DNA of 64,000 nucleotides. Origin: Liolophura sinensis (lineage: Eukaryota > Mollusca > Polyplacophora > Chitonida > Chitonidae). Location of the stretch: the NCBI RefSeq assembly GCF_032854445.1, contig NC_088307.1, forward strand, positions 18,476,001 to 18,540,000. Direction: 5' to 3'. Below the pieces are notes generated by a model. The model was given only the letters and a program-made list of their open reading frames with translations. It did no database searches and had not been told where the DNA came from. The position numbers and the translations under genes are program-made. How positions within the stretch are numbered: position 1 is the first letter of the stretch; each line of letters starts with the position of its first letter. Positions 1 through 11,050 of the stretch are shown here, piece after piece.

Positions 1-2455
1 AACAGGCCTGATACACCTTATTTTTCCCGTTTCTATGGTTACTAAGGTTGCTTCGCAACTCCGATACTTTGTGACCGATGAATCGGAAAGCTTTGGTAAG
101 TTGAATGAGTTTGCCAAGGACGGTAACATTATCGGAGATTGAGTATATGTAGTGCATGGCAGGCTGAAAGGCAATTTTGAAAGAGTACCTTGGTGGAGGA
201 TTAGAATCGCCAATTTTACAGTTGCAGGAATTTTTTGTGATGACAGGAGCTGAGTTATGGGATTTTTCTTCCAAGACAGGCGAAGACCCTGCATTATTTG
301 CAGAAAAATTGGCCATACTCTCAAGTCTGTCTTCTGGTTCTTCCTGTATAGTGTTGATTTCACCTCCATTCCCGCTGCCATTATATAAATCCTGACCTTC
401 CATAGTTCCATTGGCGGTTAAAACATTCACTGGCATTCGATTCATCTCCAGTTCTCGTTGGATTTTTTGTCCATCCCTATTTGCCCTCACATATAATTCA
501 TGGAGACTATGGCTGCTTAGTTCGTACGAAATCCGATTGGAGAGTTCCTCAGTTCCCTCTCCTGTCGGCTCAGTGTCTGAGCAATCAGAATGGGGACGTT
601 TTTCTAATGTTTCATCAGAGTCTGGCTGTGGGACTCCACAGTAGTGAGGTAATGATAGGCCAGTGTCTTGGTCACACTCTGTCAGTTCTAACAACCATTC
701 TTCCTGGACCTGTAGGTCCTTTGCACTTAAGGACGGAATTTTTTTAACAAGCATGGCTGTGAGAGGTTTGTAAGCCACCTCGTACAGCGTGATCAAATGC
801 GGCATGACCTGAGGATATATGTGTGTCTCATAACACATCCAAAGCTTGCCTTCACTGGTACTCAGCTCGTGAAGCTCCTTCAAACATTGGACAACTTTGC
901 CGATGCCTTCATGTATGTCATTTCTGATCTTTTCACAGTGTACTTTCAGCGGTAGTACACTCTCCTCACCGTACAAGCAGATGCTTTGGATAAGTCGTGA
1001 ACAGCTGCTGCGAGCGCGGCGACGCTGTGCTTGCATGCCTGCTAAGTCTAACGAAGTTTTGAACGAGGCCTCCATCTGGTTAAACACAACATTACTTCCA
1101 CTATCAACAATTAAAATTCCGACCTCATCTAAGACTGTCCTTATTTGATCTTTAATAGAATGGCACAGCTCTCTGTGCATTTGGAATAATGGCGTGTCTG
1201 GTATTAAAATGACACAGCCCACTCTTTCTTCTAAGGTCATCCATTCCTCTGGTTTGCCAGCAATGCCCATTACATCCGTTGCACGTTCACTTCCATCTAT
1301 TTTAAGCTGCAGGCCAACCGTTTCCATATCTACAGCTAAGTCTGCCAAGGCAGACTTAATAGCTTCCCTCACACTTATCACTTTCAATTTTCTATTATAC
1401 AGTTCAAGCATTTCTGCTTTCTTTTCTTCAAACAGTTTATGAACCTCCATGTACCTAAACTGGGAATCCAACATGGTCGGTTTCAAGCCCCAAACGCGTC
1501 GAAACTTCTTTGGTTTCGACGGCTTTGCAACAACGTTGCGCACATTTTCACGCATCGTTGTTGCGCGTTCTTTCTTTCGCCAGGCAAGATCTCTAACTTG
1601 ACGTTTCTCAGCTAAATAGGAGACAGCCGCTGGTGACTCTCCCCCACGTTGTTTTATTTGCTCCACTTCAACCTGCAGGTTTTCTAGTTCCTCAGAGAGA
1701 TCATTCACATCACCCTGAAGTTTATATGAAATCTTTCTCAAAAAGTCAGTATTGTACAGCCTAACTTGCTCTTCTTTTTGGAACTCGTCTATAAATAAAC
1801 CTCTCATCCGTTTGAGGGTGGCTTGCAAAAGCTGAACACTTTGGCTTTTTTTGTCAATGGCTGCTTCTGCTAGCTCCATTTGTCTATCCATGAAACTCAG
1901 AGCATACTTCAGCATCGGCACATCTTTTCGCCACAAAACAACATTTGGCAAGATGTAGCAATGGAGCAGCCGGAGTACTGATAGGTTGAACTCTTTGAAT
2001 CTGGTCCTTTTGTTGCGTACGTTTTCAAACAGGTCGACAACCTCTTGGAACACGCTGTCTGTTGTAGGCTCGTAATCATACACCCCTCTGCCAAACATGG
2101 ACTCCTCGAAATCGCCCAGGGATGGGAATCCATCCGAACCATCAGCCAGAAACTCGTACACATCATCGTCATTATCTTTTAAAACGTAAGTCTCGAAAGT
2201 TTCAGTAGAACTGCCCCTATCAGGGATACCACCTGATAACCTTTTTCTTCTCCACTTGACCTCTTGTCTGTCACAATCGATAATGATGGCGTCTATGAGT
2301 AAAGTTTTGTACCATAGCGCTGGCTCTATTGGAATCAATTCTCCAGTCTCGGGTCGGCATGGTAACGTGTTGCCCACCGCGGGTTGATAGCCATCTCGAA
2401 GGGTTACGTTTGGAATGGTTTTCTTCGTAAGCTCATGCTTCAAATAAAGACGCAT
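1..2455 (-). CDS. Large N-terminal exon of a probable VPS9-domain / VARP-related protein, partial at window edge
   Basis: The minus strand is open from an ATG at 2455-2453 to the window edge: 818 codons without a stop, so the gene continues to the left. An in-frame TGA lies nine codons before the ATG, which fixes the start. In order the protein has a basic N-terminus, an acidic stretch (about residues 85-150), a long charged helical or coiled-coil part (about 183-300) and a lysine/arginine patch near 310-325. Next come a segment around residue 416 containing VILIPDTPLFQMH, a helical block, a Ser/Glu/Asn-rich linker (about 610-745), and a final helix-like part containing VLGKLIQLTKAF. The VILIP segment, the helical block and the final helix resemble, from memory, the same succession in ANKRD27/VARP, where they lead into the Rab GEF VPS9 domain. 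If so, it is an endosomal trafficking factor whose catalytic domain lies outside the window. That it is coding is near certain; the family is a tentative inference. Confidence 0.85.
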   Translation of the reverse strand, partial: MRLYLKHELTKKTIPNVTLRDGYQPAVGNTLPCRPETGELIPIEPALWYKTLLIDAIIIDCDRQEVKWRRKRLSGGIPDRGSSTETFETYVLKDNDDDVYEFLADGSDGFPSLGDFEESMFGRGVYDYEPTTDSVFQEVVDLFENVRNKRTRFKEFNLSVLRLLHCYILPNVVLWRKDVPMLKYALSFMDRQMELAEAAIDKKSQSVQLLQATLKRMRGLFIDEFQKEEQVRLYNTDFLRKISYKLQGDVNDLSEELENLQVEVEQIKQRGGESPAAVSYLAEKRQVRDLAWRKKERATTMRENVRNVVAKPSKPKKFRRVWGLKPTMLDSQFRYMEVHKLFEEKKAEMLELYNRKLKVISVREAIKSALADLAVDMETVGLQLKIDGSERATDVMGIAGKPEEWMTLEERVGCVILIPDTPLFQMHRELCHSIKDQIRTVLDEVGILIVDSGSNVVFNQMEASFKTSLDLAGMQAQRRRARSSCSRLIQSICLYGEESVLPLKVHCEKIRNDIHEGIGKVVQCLKELHELSTSEGKLWMCYETHIYPQVMPHLITLYEVAYKPLTAMLVKKIPSLSAKDLQVQEEWLLELTECDQDTGLSLPHYCGVPQPDSDETLEKRPHSDCSDTEPTGEGTEELSNRISYELSSHSLHELYVRANRDGQKIQRELEMNRMPVNVLTANGTMEGQDLYNGSGNGGEINTIQEEPEDRLESMANFSANNAGSSPVLEEKSHNSAPVITKNSCNCKIGDSNPPPRYSFKIAFQPAMHYIYSISDNVTVLGKLIQLTKAFRFIGHKVSELRSNLSNHRNGKNKVYQAC

Positions 2456-3388
2456 TTCTCCGCCACCAAGTCGAAAAATTCAGCACATGTAAAGAAACAC
2501 AGCTTTTCCCCCTTCATCTAAATTCTTTTTTGTGCTGAGTTACTCACTAAATGTCAAATTTGACTCATGATGGCCAATCCCAAAACAAACTCTCACTTAA
2601 CTTCCGCCTTTCCGCCCTCAGCTGATGATTTCGGCCGCGTAGACCACATAAAACTAGGTCACCAAAACAGTAGCTTAAAATAAGGTCAAACGCAATATTG
2701 AACTTCATACACTGTTAAAAAATATACATTTAAAATAGCGTCTTGTTAAATACTTTTCAGATAAATGGTTAAATCACGAGGCCATAACTAAAACATTATT
2801 TTCATTGATGGAAGGGGCTGTGCACTTTTGCGCTCAGCAGGCGCATGGGTTTCTGTGTTTTGTGTGCGAAAATACTTTCCATTTTTTGAACACTTTTATG
2901 TGCTTCACAAAATTTAGATCTACCTCGCCATGGGTAAACTGATCGTACTGTCATCAGAGGATTTCGCGGGGCAGTTGTTGGACCGATAGCAGATTTTGGA
3001 GGGATACCCTTTTCTATATGCACCCGTTGTTGTTTTACCAACGATATCACACAGTTGGTCACATGAACACGCAAGAGATCAGTGACTGCACCCAACTGAA
3101 CCGTGGAGTTAAAAGAAAATTGCTTCTGGTGGTTACTTTTATATCGCTTTTATATGGTCATAACAACAGGACTCTAATATTGGTGCACTGAATATTTAAT
3201 TTGTCTATGCCAGTGTTTGTGTTGTCAAAAGTTGCGAAAGATCGACTCCAAACAGGTTCAGGTGGACGAAGAATGATGTAGCCATAGCTGTTTCAATTAA
3301 ACACATTATTTGTGGTCGAAGAGATTTAGGCCTCCAATAATTTTTTTTCAAACTGCAGTAGCCATCTGGAAACAATCCTCGTTCCAAG
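2456..3388. promoter_or_regulatory. Divergent intergenic region between the VPS9-like gene and DR1
   Basis: About 930 bp separate two genes transcribed in opposite directions, so this interval should contain both promoters and both 5' leaders. I see no clear TATA box at a convincing distance from either ATG and no repeat insertion. The absence of SINEs is notable, since most non-coding intervals of similar size here carry one. The promoter role rests on position only. Confidence 0.55.
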
Positions 3389-3605
3389 ATGGCAGATAAC
3401 CGTGAAGATGATGATTTAAGTATTCCTCGTGCGGCACTGAACAAAATGATCAAAGAACTTGTGCCAAATGTTCGAGTGGCAAATGATGCTCGTGAGCTTA
3501 TATTGAACTGTTGTACAGAATTCATACATCTGGTGTCGTCAGAAGCAAACGACATCTGCAATAAACAACAGAAGAAAACGATTTCGCCAGAACACGTGTT
3601 GGGAG
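3389..3605 (+). CDS. DR1: DR1 exon 1
   Basis: Encodes MADNREDDDLSIPRAALN through EHVLG, which is most of the histone fold. It ends in phase 1 at GGGAG|gtaag. Confidence 0.94.
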
Positions 3606-6600
3606 GTAAGACAGTGTGAATATAAGTGATGTGGAAGTAAACATATATCAAAGCTCGGTTGTGAACCAGTTGCCCGCTATCATGTCCATAATTCTGTCCT
3701 TGTCAGTTGCGTTAGTATGTTGGATGTATAACAATAAGCCAGTTATTTGGTTATCAGTTTCTTTAGTGACATAAGCAGAAATTGTGAAACATACTTTGTT
3801 CTCGAACATGATAAATGTCCCTCTATGTAGTTACAGAAGTTGTTATCCATGAAACCATGATAGTCCGAGAGTGCTGTGATGTTAGGTCCGGCAAAATTAT
3901 GTTTGGCCTAGGATGGCCATAAACCAAAGTCAAAGCTTGCTTCATTATAAAACCAGTTGCAGTTGTCTTAGCAGTCATGGCATATTACCTATCAACTATG
4001 TCTTCACGACTTCAAACAGTCACACACATTACGTAACTTTTCATCTGCCAATTTGTCACAAGCACAACACCGATTAGTTATTTTCAAGGCCGCATCAACC
4101 TGAGATTGTTTAACAATGTTCTGAACAACTCACTGTTCTGGCAGCCACAAACCGTTTGACAAGGGCAGGTAACTGCATCAGGTTTGGGGGTCATCCTTGA
4201 ACGAACAGAATTTTGCCAAACCTAACAATAGAGCAATCTCAGACTAGTACCATGATAACTTTCTCAGTTTGCATAATTCTAGTCTACTCAATATAACCAG
4301 AGGTTTTACTCTTTTGGTTATGCCCCGCGTCATTCATTCTCAGCATGATAAAAGATCAATTCCACTAAATCAAGTAAAATGTTAAAAGTGGAGAAAACAT
4401 AAAAATTAAATAAAGCTCACGTGAAAGAGTGGGAAAAGTTAATTGCATTAAATGTGGTTTTCAATGTTTTTTTGATTATTCTTTAATGAGGAAAAGGCAA
4501 TTCAAAATAATATTTGTATGGAGGGTATTTGGGACCACCTCTTGGTGTACATTAATTGTCTTTTTGTGATAATGTTATAAATGTTTAATAAATATACATA
4601 TGTTTGCGCAAGAATTACTGTGATTCTTCAACCTTTTCGCATGTTTGCAAGATGTTTTTTCTAGCATATTCTGAAGTCATTGTTCCGTGTAGTCTGATAA
4701 AGTTATGCTTTTTGTGAAGCCCTGAAATTCGCCAATCCAACCAATACTGTTTTGTCTCCAAAATGAAATTGAAAATGTGCATAAATTGCACTGAAAGTTG
4801 CTTTTTTATATGTGAAATGGTTGAGGAATTAGGGTAAGTGTTTTCAGCCAAAAAGAATGTGTTCAAACTGGATTTTGATCAGATTTATATTTTTAGTATA
4901 TTCATAAATATTGTCATAGTTCAGATTAAATGTATATGTTTAGATGTTAACAATCAAATAAATTTATTGGACATGCATCACATCCTTAGTTAGAAATTAT
5001 TATATTAAAAGACAATATGTACCAAGAAGTTGCCCCAAATAGTCAATGGCCACCATACAAAAACATTTTCACATACCCTTTTCTCCTGAAAGAAAAAGAA
5101 TAGTAAAAACCGTATTTGCAAATACGTTTTCCTGCTCTTTCATCTGATTTTGGGATCATTTTTATATTTTTTTTCTCATTTTACGAAGAAAAGAACATGT
5201 GCATACAAAGTTCCACTTCATAGAACCATGAAATTTAAATAACACTACTGATTTTTATGATTAAAGCACATCTACAGCCACAGGGATTTCTAAAATTCTT
5301 TAATTGTGACAGTCTCATGCCGTCTCAAATTGAAAAAAATATATATAGTTGATGACTTTACTATGCTGTTGTGTGTCTGATTGTATTACAAACTATCTAG
5401 TACTTTATGTTCCGCTTGACTGACTTTGTGATCTCAAACTGCAGAGTGGTCTATTTTGAAAGATAGCAGCACATAGAAGACTAGGACCATATGTAGAAAA
5501 CCATTGGAAGCTCTGGTCACAAAATTGAGTGCTCACTTAGTGACTGTGCGTAATGAAAGTTTATGAAATGCTACTCAAGATGACACTTTCTGATAGCTTT
5601 TAGTCTTCGAGCGAAAGAAATTTGTATGAAAACTAAACTTTTTATTCGCTAACCATCATATATTTCTTTGGTTTACTTCTTTTAAAACAGCTTGATTTAT
5701 TTGGGTGCCAAACAGTTTTAGGTACTAAAATGGCCATACATATATGTAATACATATATCGTCTTGATTTTTGGGCTCTCTTTTAGGTACATGGTTACTCA
5801 GTGATAGGATATTGAAATATATGATGTCAATCCTATCACTGAGTAAGCATGTAACAAATTTATCCAGCAAAGACCCATGAATTTAGTGCAGGAGACCGAT
5901 GGATAGGCGAATCCCTTTTGTGATGTGTCCAGAGCCTATCATTGTATACACAACCCAACAAAGGGAGATAACCTACTCAGCAGACACATTTGACGTCGTC
6001 TGCAGTATTCGAGAATATATCTGAATATGCCCCACGTGACTGTTGTTGTCCGATGAAAAGCACAGTATTTTGTCCGATGCGGGATAAATGTCTTTTCTTG
6101 TATATGAGTTCACCTTATTTATGGTGTACTTAATTGCATTAGAAGAGTGGGCCATCACCAAGTGTTAGCTTGCTTTTTAGGATTTTCCAAGGAAACATGA
6201 GGCATCTGCCTTGGGACACGGTGTTTATACTGTCCTCGACTCTATTCCTAGGGCCTTGTCAAAAATGAGTTGTTGCTTCTTGTGTGGCCATTTGTTGAAG
6301 ACCTTCTCAAATCGTCACACTTAATTGATGATTCTTTTAGATTTTTCCAGGGGCATCTGTGGCCTAGCTGGTGGTAGCTCATGGCGCAATGACCCAGGAG
6401 ACTATCACCAATAGAGTGGCTGTGTGTTCAAGTCCGGCTCATGCTGGCTTCCTCTGTGGCCATATGTGGGAAGATCTGCCAGCAACCTGCAGATGGTCGT
6501 GGGTTTCCCCCAGGCTGTGCCCTGTTTCCTCCCAACATAATGCTGCCCTTCCATCATTTAAGTGAAGTATTCTTGATTACCATGGAAAACACCAATTCAA

Positions 6601-8016
6601 TAAATAAATGTACTTTTCCATTGCAACTTTTGCTTCTCTGCCTGTTACAGGATGTTCTGGTTGACTGAACCTGCATCTAATTTTGAAGGAGGTGTTATTA
6701 CAAATTTTCTTCATTTATGTGGGGCCTCTGTGGCTCAGTCGGTTAGCGTGCTAGTGCAGCGTAATGACCCAGGAGTCTCTCACCAATGAGGTCGCTGTGA
6801 GTTCAAGTCCAGCTCATGCTGGCTTCCTCTATGGCCGTACGTGGGAAGGTCTGCCACCAACCTGTGAATGGTCGTGGGTTTCCCCCAGGCTGTGCCCAGT
6901 TTCCTCCCACCGTAATGCTGGCCGCCGTCATATAAGTGAAATATTCTTGAGAACGGCGTAAAACACCAATCAAATAAATAAATAAAATCATTCATGTTTA
7001 TGTAATTTCATTTCTCATACCGTACTAAAATGCCGATTTAACCCAGCATGATTTCACTTTCATTCTCTACACTCATTTTGACAGCATTGGACAGCCTTGG
7101 ATTTGGTACCTACAAGGATGATGCCATGGCAGTGCTAGCAGAAGCAAAAGCTGTGGCTGCCAAAAAGCGAAAAGGAAGTTCACGTTTGGAAAACTTAGGA
7201 ATCCCAGAAGAAGAGTTGCTACGGCAACAACAAGAGCTCTTTGCAAAGGTGGGGATTTGTTTCAAAAGCATGCTTTTTAATTCAACTTTGTCCGAGATGT
7301 GTTCTAGGATAATATGAAATACAAGAGTATTCAAACAATATTGAAGTTTGGGCTTGGGTTTTCAGGACAACACCTGTTATGGTATGTAAAACATTGGCAA
7401 ATTGATGATAGAAATGCCAAAAATTAGAAAAAAAAAAACAGTTTCATTTTTGAGTCATATTTTATATTCTATTTGGTGCATATTTGTTGTGTCATTGGTC
7501 GGAAATATGCAGACTTGAAGTCATTGATGAAATTACTAGGAACGCGGGACAATTCCTACAAAAAAAAGCTGTTTTAACAGAGGTATCATTGTTATCCTCC
7601 CTGCTTAATTTCAGGAGAGACAGACTACTGGGCCGTTAAGAAAACTTTAGTTAAAGTCATTTTTACGGCCCAAAAAGAAAGCTTAGATACTGTTTTGTAC
7701 TTTTATACATTAAGTCATATCCAAACCTCATGTTTCAAGAAATAAAAACCGAGCGTTTCATATATCTTTTAATGAGCCTGATTGTTTTGGGAAATTGGAC
7801 GGGGCCATGGGTCATGTAACTTATATAACTCATGTTTTCTCTTTCTGTCTTCAGGCGCGGCAAGAACAGGCCATCTTAGAACAACAGCAGTGGTTACAGA
7901 TGCAAGCGGCCTTGTTACAACAACAACAGCAACAGCTACAACAACAACAATGTCCTCAACCGCCAGTCATTCAACCTCCTTTTGAATCCAGTGGTCCTCA
8001 AGACGATTACTCTTAA
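3389..8016 (+). CDS. DR1: DR1 / negative cofactor 2 beta (NC2-beta), three exons
   Basis: Three exons (3389-3605, 7085-7248, 7855-8016) join in frame to 180 residues; human DR1 has 176. NC2-beta pairs with NC2-alpha (DRAP1) through histone folds, binds promoter-bound TBP and blocks TFIIA/TFIIB entry; in animals it is also part of the ATAC acetyltransferase complex. It acts in the nucleus. The histone fold covers about residues 10-80, with IPRAALNKMIKE, NVRVANDARELI, CTEFIHLVSSEA and KKTISPEHV all visible. The strongly conserved SSRLENLGIPEEELLRQQQE follows. The C-terminus is glutamine-rich (two Q runs near 149-159) and ends in an acidic tip, GPQDDYS. Intron 1 (3.5 kb) is phase 1 (GGGAG|gtaag, acag|CATTGG) and intron 2 (0.6 kb) is phase 0. 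The start has ATGG context. A short (ATT)n run follows the stop. Confidence 0.96.
5787..5853. repeat. Short near-perfect hairpin in DR1 intron 1
   Basis: A 23-base arm (TACATGGTTACTCAGTGATA then GGA) is matched by its reverse complement at 5831-5853 with a single mismatch. The loop is 21 bases. The size fits a pre-miRNA-like hairpin or a collapsed MITE. Confidence 0.8.
6350..6607 (+). mobile_element. Family A tRNA-derived SINE in DR1 intron 1
   Basis: Has a degraded tRNA-like head (GTGGCCTAGCTGGTGGTAGC, then GTGTTCAAGTCC as box B), the GATGGTCGTGGGTTTCCCCC body, and a tail ending in AATAAATAAAT. Divergence is moderate. Confidence 0.85.
6719..6988 (+). mobile_element. Family A tRNA-derived SINE in DR1 intron 1
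   Basis: Near full length: box A-like TGGCTCAGTCGGTTAGCG, box B-like GAGTTCAAGTCC, body, and tail TTGAGAACGGCGTAAAAC followed by AAATAAATAAATAAAA. Confidence 0.92.
7085..7248 (+). CDS. DR1: DR1 exon 2
   Basis: Follows ttttgacag. The split codon G|CA gives ALDSLGFG, the last helix of the fold, and the exon continues through GIPEEELLRQQQELFAK. Donor is AAAG|gtgggg. Confidence 0.93.
7855..8016 (+). CDS. DR1: DR1 exon 3 and stop
   Basis: Follows ctgtcttcag. It encodes ARQEQAILEQQQWLQMQ, the Q-rich tail and SGPQDDYS, then TAA at 8014-8016. Confidence 0.93.
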   Translation, partial: ARQEQAILEQQQWLQMQAALLQQQQQQLQQQQCPQPPVIQPPFESSGPQDDYS

Positions 8017-8703
8017 CAACAACAACATCAATTCCTGATAAGGAGAGAAACAATATTATTATTATTATTGAGAAAATTCTCAAGTTGTATATTTCTTTGG
8101 TTATCATAGGAAAAGGTAATTTGTTGAACAATGGAATTCTGGGATTCAACTCTGTTTGATGGTTTTTAAAGAAGATGAACTTTGCAAAAGTTGTGAAGGG
8201 TGCGTGCTAAGGTCAGCTGAAAACCTTACCCTCAGACGGCTGCCCCCTTTCCCACCGGCACTCACTCTCTGCCCTTAGGATGCTTTTTAGCCCTATCCTG
8301 AACTGTAGGCCTACATGTACATGGACTAATTAATGATGTCATATTGCATCAGAGATTTATAGGGGAGACTTGGGAAGGATGTCTCCCTGAAAATGGAAAG
8401 TGCCATATTCAGTGGTTATGTTAAACATGAGGGAGATTGTACAGAATTACAGGTTTATCTGACTGACTGACTGACTGAAGCTTCTGGCCATGGAAGCACA
8501 GATTTGATACCTGTGTTTGTTTTTTTCAATCGTTGGATGATGAGTTGCTGTCCCCCTACCCGCGTTGTTCCTAAGGCTTTATTTTTCGAATTAATGACTC
8601 TTACTTTGCACAAAGCTGTCCAGGTGATGGCATACGTAGGAAAGTTTGTCATTAATATGCCCAAGGCTGGTGGTTTACTTCATGCACTCCTGATCCCCTA
8701 GAC

Positions 8704-8848
8704 CTGGGGCCACTTCACAAAACTTTTTCGTAAATTTTCTCATACATGACGTTGCCTTATAACGGCACTGTAAATCGAACGTCTTTTGCAAAAAAAAAAA
8801 AAGTTCTGAGAAATGTGACTTACGAAGTTTTGTGAAAGTGGCCCCCAG
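8704..8848. mobile_element. MITE with about 25-30 bp terminal inverted repeats
   Basis: The left end, CTGGGGCCACTTCACAAAAC, is the inverse of the right end GTTTTGTGAAAGTGGCCCCC, extended inwards by TTTCTCA / TGAGAAA. Length is about 145 bp with no coding capacity, which fits a non-autonomous DNA transposon. It lies downstream of the DR1 stop and may be inside the DR1 3' UTR. Confidence 0.75.
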
Positions 8849-9026
8849 TTTTAAATATTTAGTAAAATATACTTGAGTATGTCATTGAACACCAATGTGG
8901 TTAATCAATCTACAATTTCTTAAAATGGAACATGGTGGGTGAATGTCCTGCGTTAAGGTGACTTCTTGCTCATGTCCAGCATCATGAAGTTAGATACAGT
9001 GCCAGTATAAATGTGGCATCCTTTTC

Positions 9027-9032
9027 AATAAA
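9027..9032 (+). terminator. Candidate DR1 poly(A) signal
   Basis: AATAAA lies about 1 kb after the DR1 stop. Further AATAAA motifs occur near 9783 and 10160, so the real cleavage site cannot be chosen from sequence alone. Confidence 0.35.
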
Positions 9033-10954
9033 AAGCTGACATTTTATATCCTTAATATGCAGTTTTTGAGTTACATCACTACGGCAACAGGGTGATGTCC
9101 CAGTGTAATTGATGTAGCGGCTTCACAGCAGAGGAGGGCTACTTCCCTTCCCTATCTTAACATAACATGGCAGTATTCGTGTTTAGGTTAAACTGCTGGC
9201 AGAATACAATCATTTTTTGCAAATATTGGGAACCCAACCTAAGAACATATTTCAGAAGATCAGTCTAATCTGGATTAAATAGTTTTCTATATTCTATATA
9301 CGACCACATGGTAACACTGGTAGATTGGGTGGAAACAGAGATAAAGAAGGTTGTGAGGATTCACCAAACTTATAGCTCAGGTTAAACAGGAATATTTACA
9401 TGGTCGGTGGCAATTCTCTTTATCTAAACATTGAAAAGTTTGTTTTCAAAAAGATGGGTTTGGACACTTGAATGAGTTGTATACTTAGACCTTTCCCTGT
9501 GGCCTGACTTCTAGTTCATTGTTCCCCATACTGTGGTAAAGGGACAGTGCAAGATCATAGATGCTGTTCATCTGACAAATCTTCTTCCTTATTTCCGTTC
9601 TGCACACTGTGATTGTTTTCCATGCAAACCGTTGGGGGATACATTGATCTGTCACATATTGAAAAGGGTGTACTTTTGGACAGCTTAAGCTCTTTAATTA
9701 GAGGCCAAGTAACTCTCAGTGAATGGAGTAAAGGGGAGATAACTCTTTCGAGTTGATCTCTGTTTGTGAGGTACTAACAGCAATAAAATCGTTTATAGAG
9801 AGGTTGTATTCTTATATACGCCTTAGTTTGCTCACACCTTGACAGCACCCAGGGTTTTTTTCTGTACGCACATTTTATTTTAGGTATAGTTCAGTAAAAC
9901 TACTCAAAATGCCCCACTCACTTATTGCCCAGTAGAGAGGTTTGGATGTTTATTAATGTATAACAATTTTTTTAAAATGACTGGAATAGATGAACTGTTT
10001 AATCCCAGGTTAGACTCAAAGGCTATATGTATCAGTAAGCAGTGGCCAGCTTTCTCTTTTGTAAATGGAGACGCTATTTTTGCAATGGTCGCAACCTACA
10101 TGTTTTGATGCCATCAAGAATTTGAGTGTTGTTTTAATGTTAAGATTCTGCATGTTGAAAATAAATTGTGTATGAACTTAATGTTTCACTTAACAGTTTT
10201 TTTCACATTACAGTTTTTCAAAACAACTTTTTTTTTTTTACTGTAAAGCTGCTGCCCAGTGCTGGCTTTGCAGTATTATGGGTTGTCCTCTAAAGTGACT
10301 AGCTCTTGTTTGAATCCAGTTGCTTTCTTGCATGTATATTGTAACACATCCATCCAATAGAATAATACATATTGAGGCCTTAATAAAAATAACTGTCCAG
10401 TAAGTCCACCGTGGCCTTGGATGGTTAAGGTGCTGCCTCACTGCAACTCTCTGGCTATGGAATGCTGAGGTTAAATGTTCAAATCCTGCTCTTGATATTT
10501 CGTCTGCAGCTTAGGCAAGAGATTTTACATGTACCTGATGAAAGGGTGGGGGGTTACTCCAGTGTCACTTCTGTTTTCTGCATTTATTAACCTGGCTGTT
10601 ATCATTGAAATGAAAAATTTTGAGCACAGTGGTTATACTGCAGATTTTTGCCCCTAAAATCCATATTTGGTAATCAGATCAAATTTTCCAGAATAGCTGA
10701 AATTTTTCAGAAAATACCACATTCATTTTTTAGAGTGTTAAACCGATTTTAAAGTTTTAAAAAGTTGTAATGTACTAATGCAGCCTGCATTATAAATTTT
10801 ACGAACTTGTGTTCTTCATTTTGAACATTAACCTGTACACAAGACCAGGATGTTGTGATTTTCCTTAGGGAACTGGTCAGAGTGTCTCCTGGAACGCACT
10901 GTTTGTTTTTTTCCGCTCACCAACTATTTCAGTCATTCTTTCATCCTCATGTAT

Positions 10955-11050
10955 ATATTTATTTGATTGTTGTTTTACGTCGTCACATTTTACTGACACG
11001 ACAGCGGCCAGGATTATGGTGGGAGGAAAGCGGAGAGAGTCAGGTAGCTG
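10955..11050 (-). mobile_element. Old family A SINE fragment
   Basis: The reversed tail (ATTTATTTGATTG, then TGTTTTACGTCGT) and a GGCCAGGATTATGGTGGGAG body remnant are recognisable; the head is lost. Confidence 0.6.
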
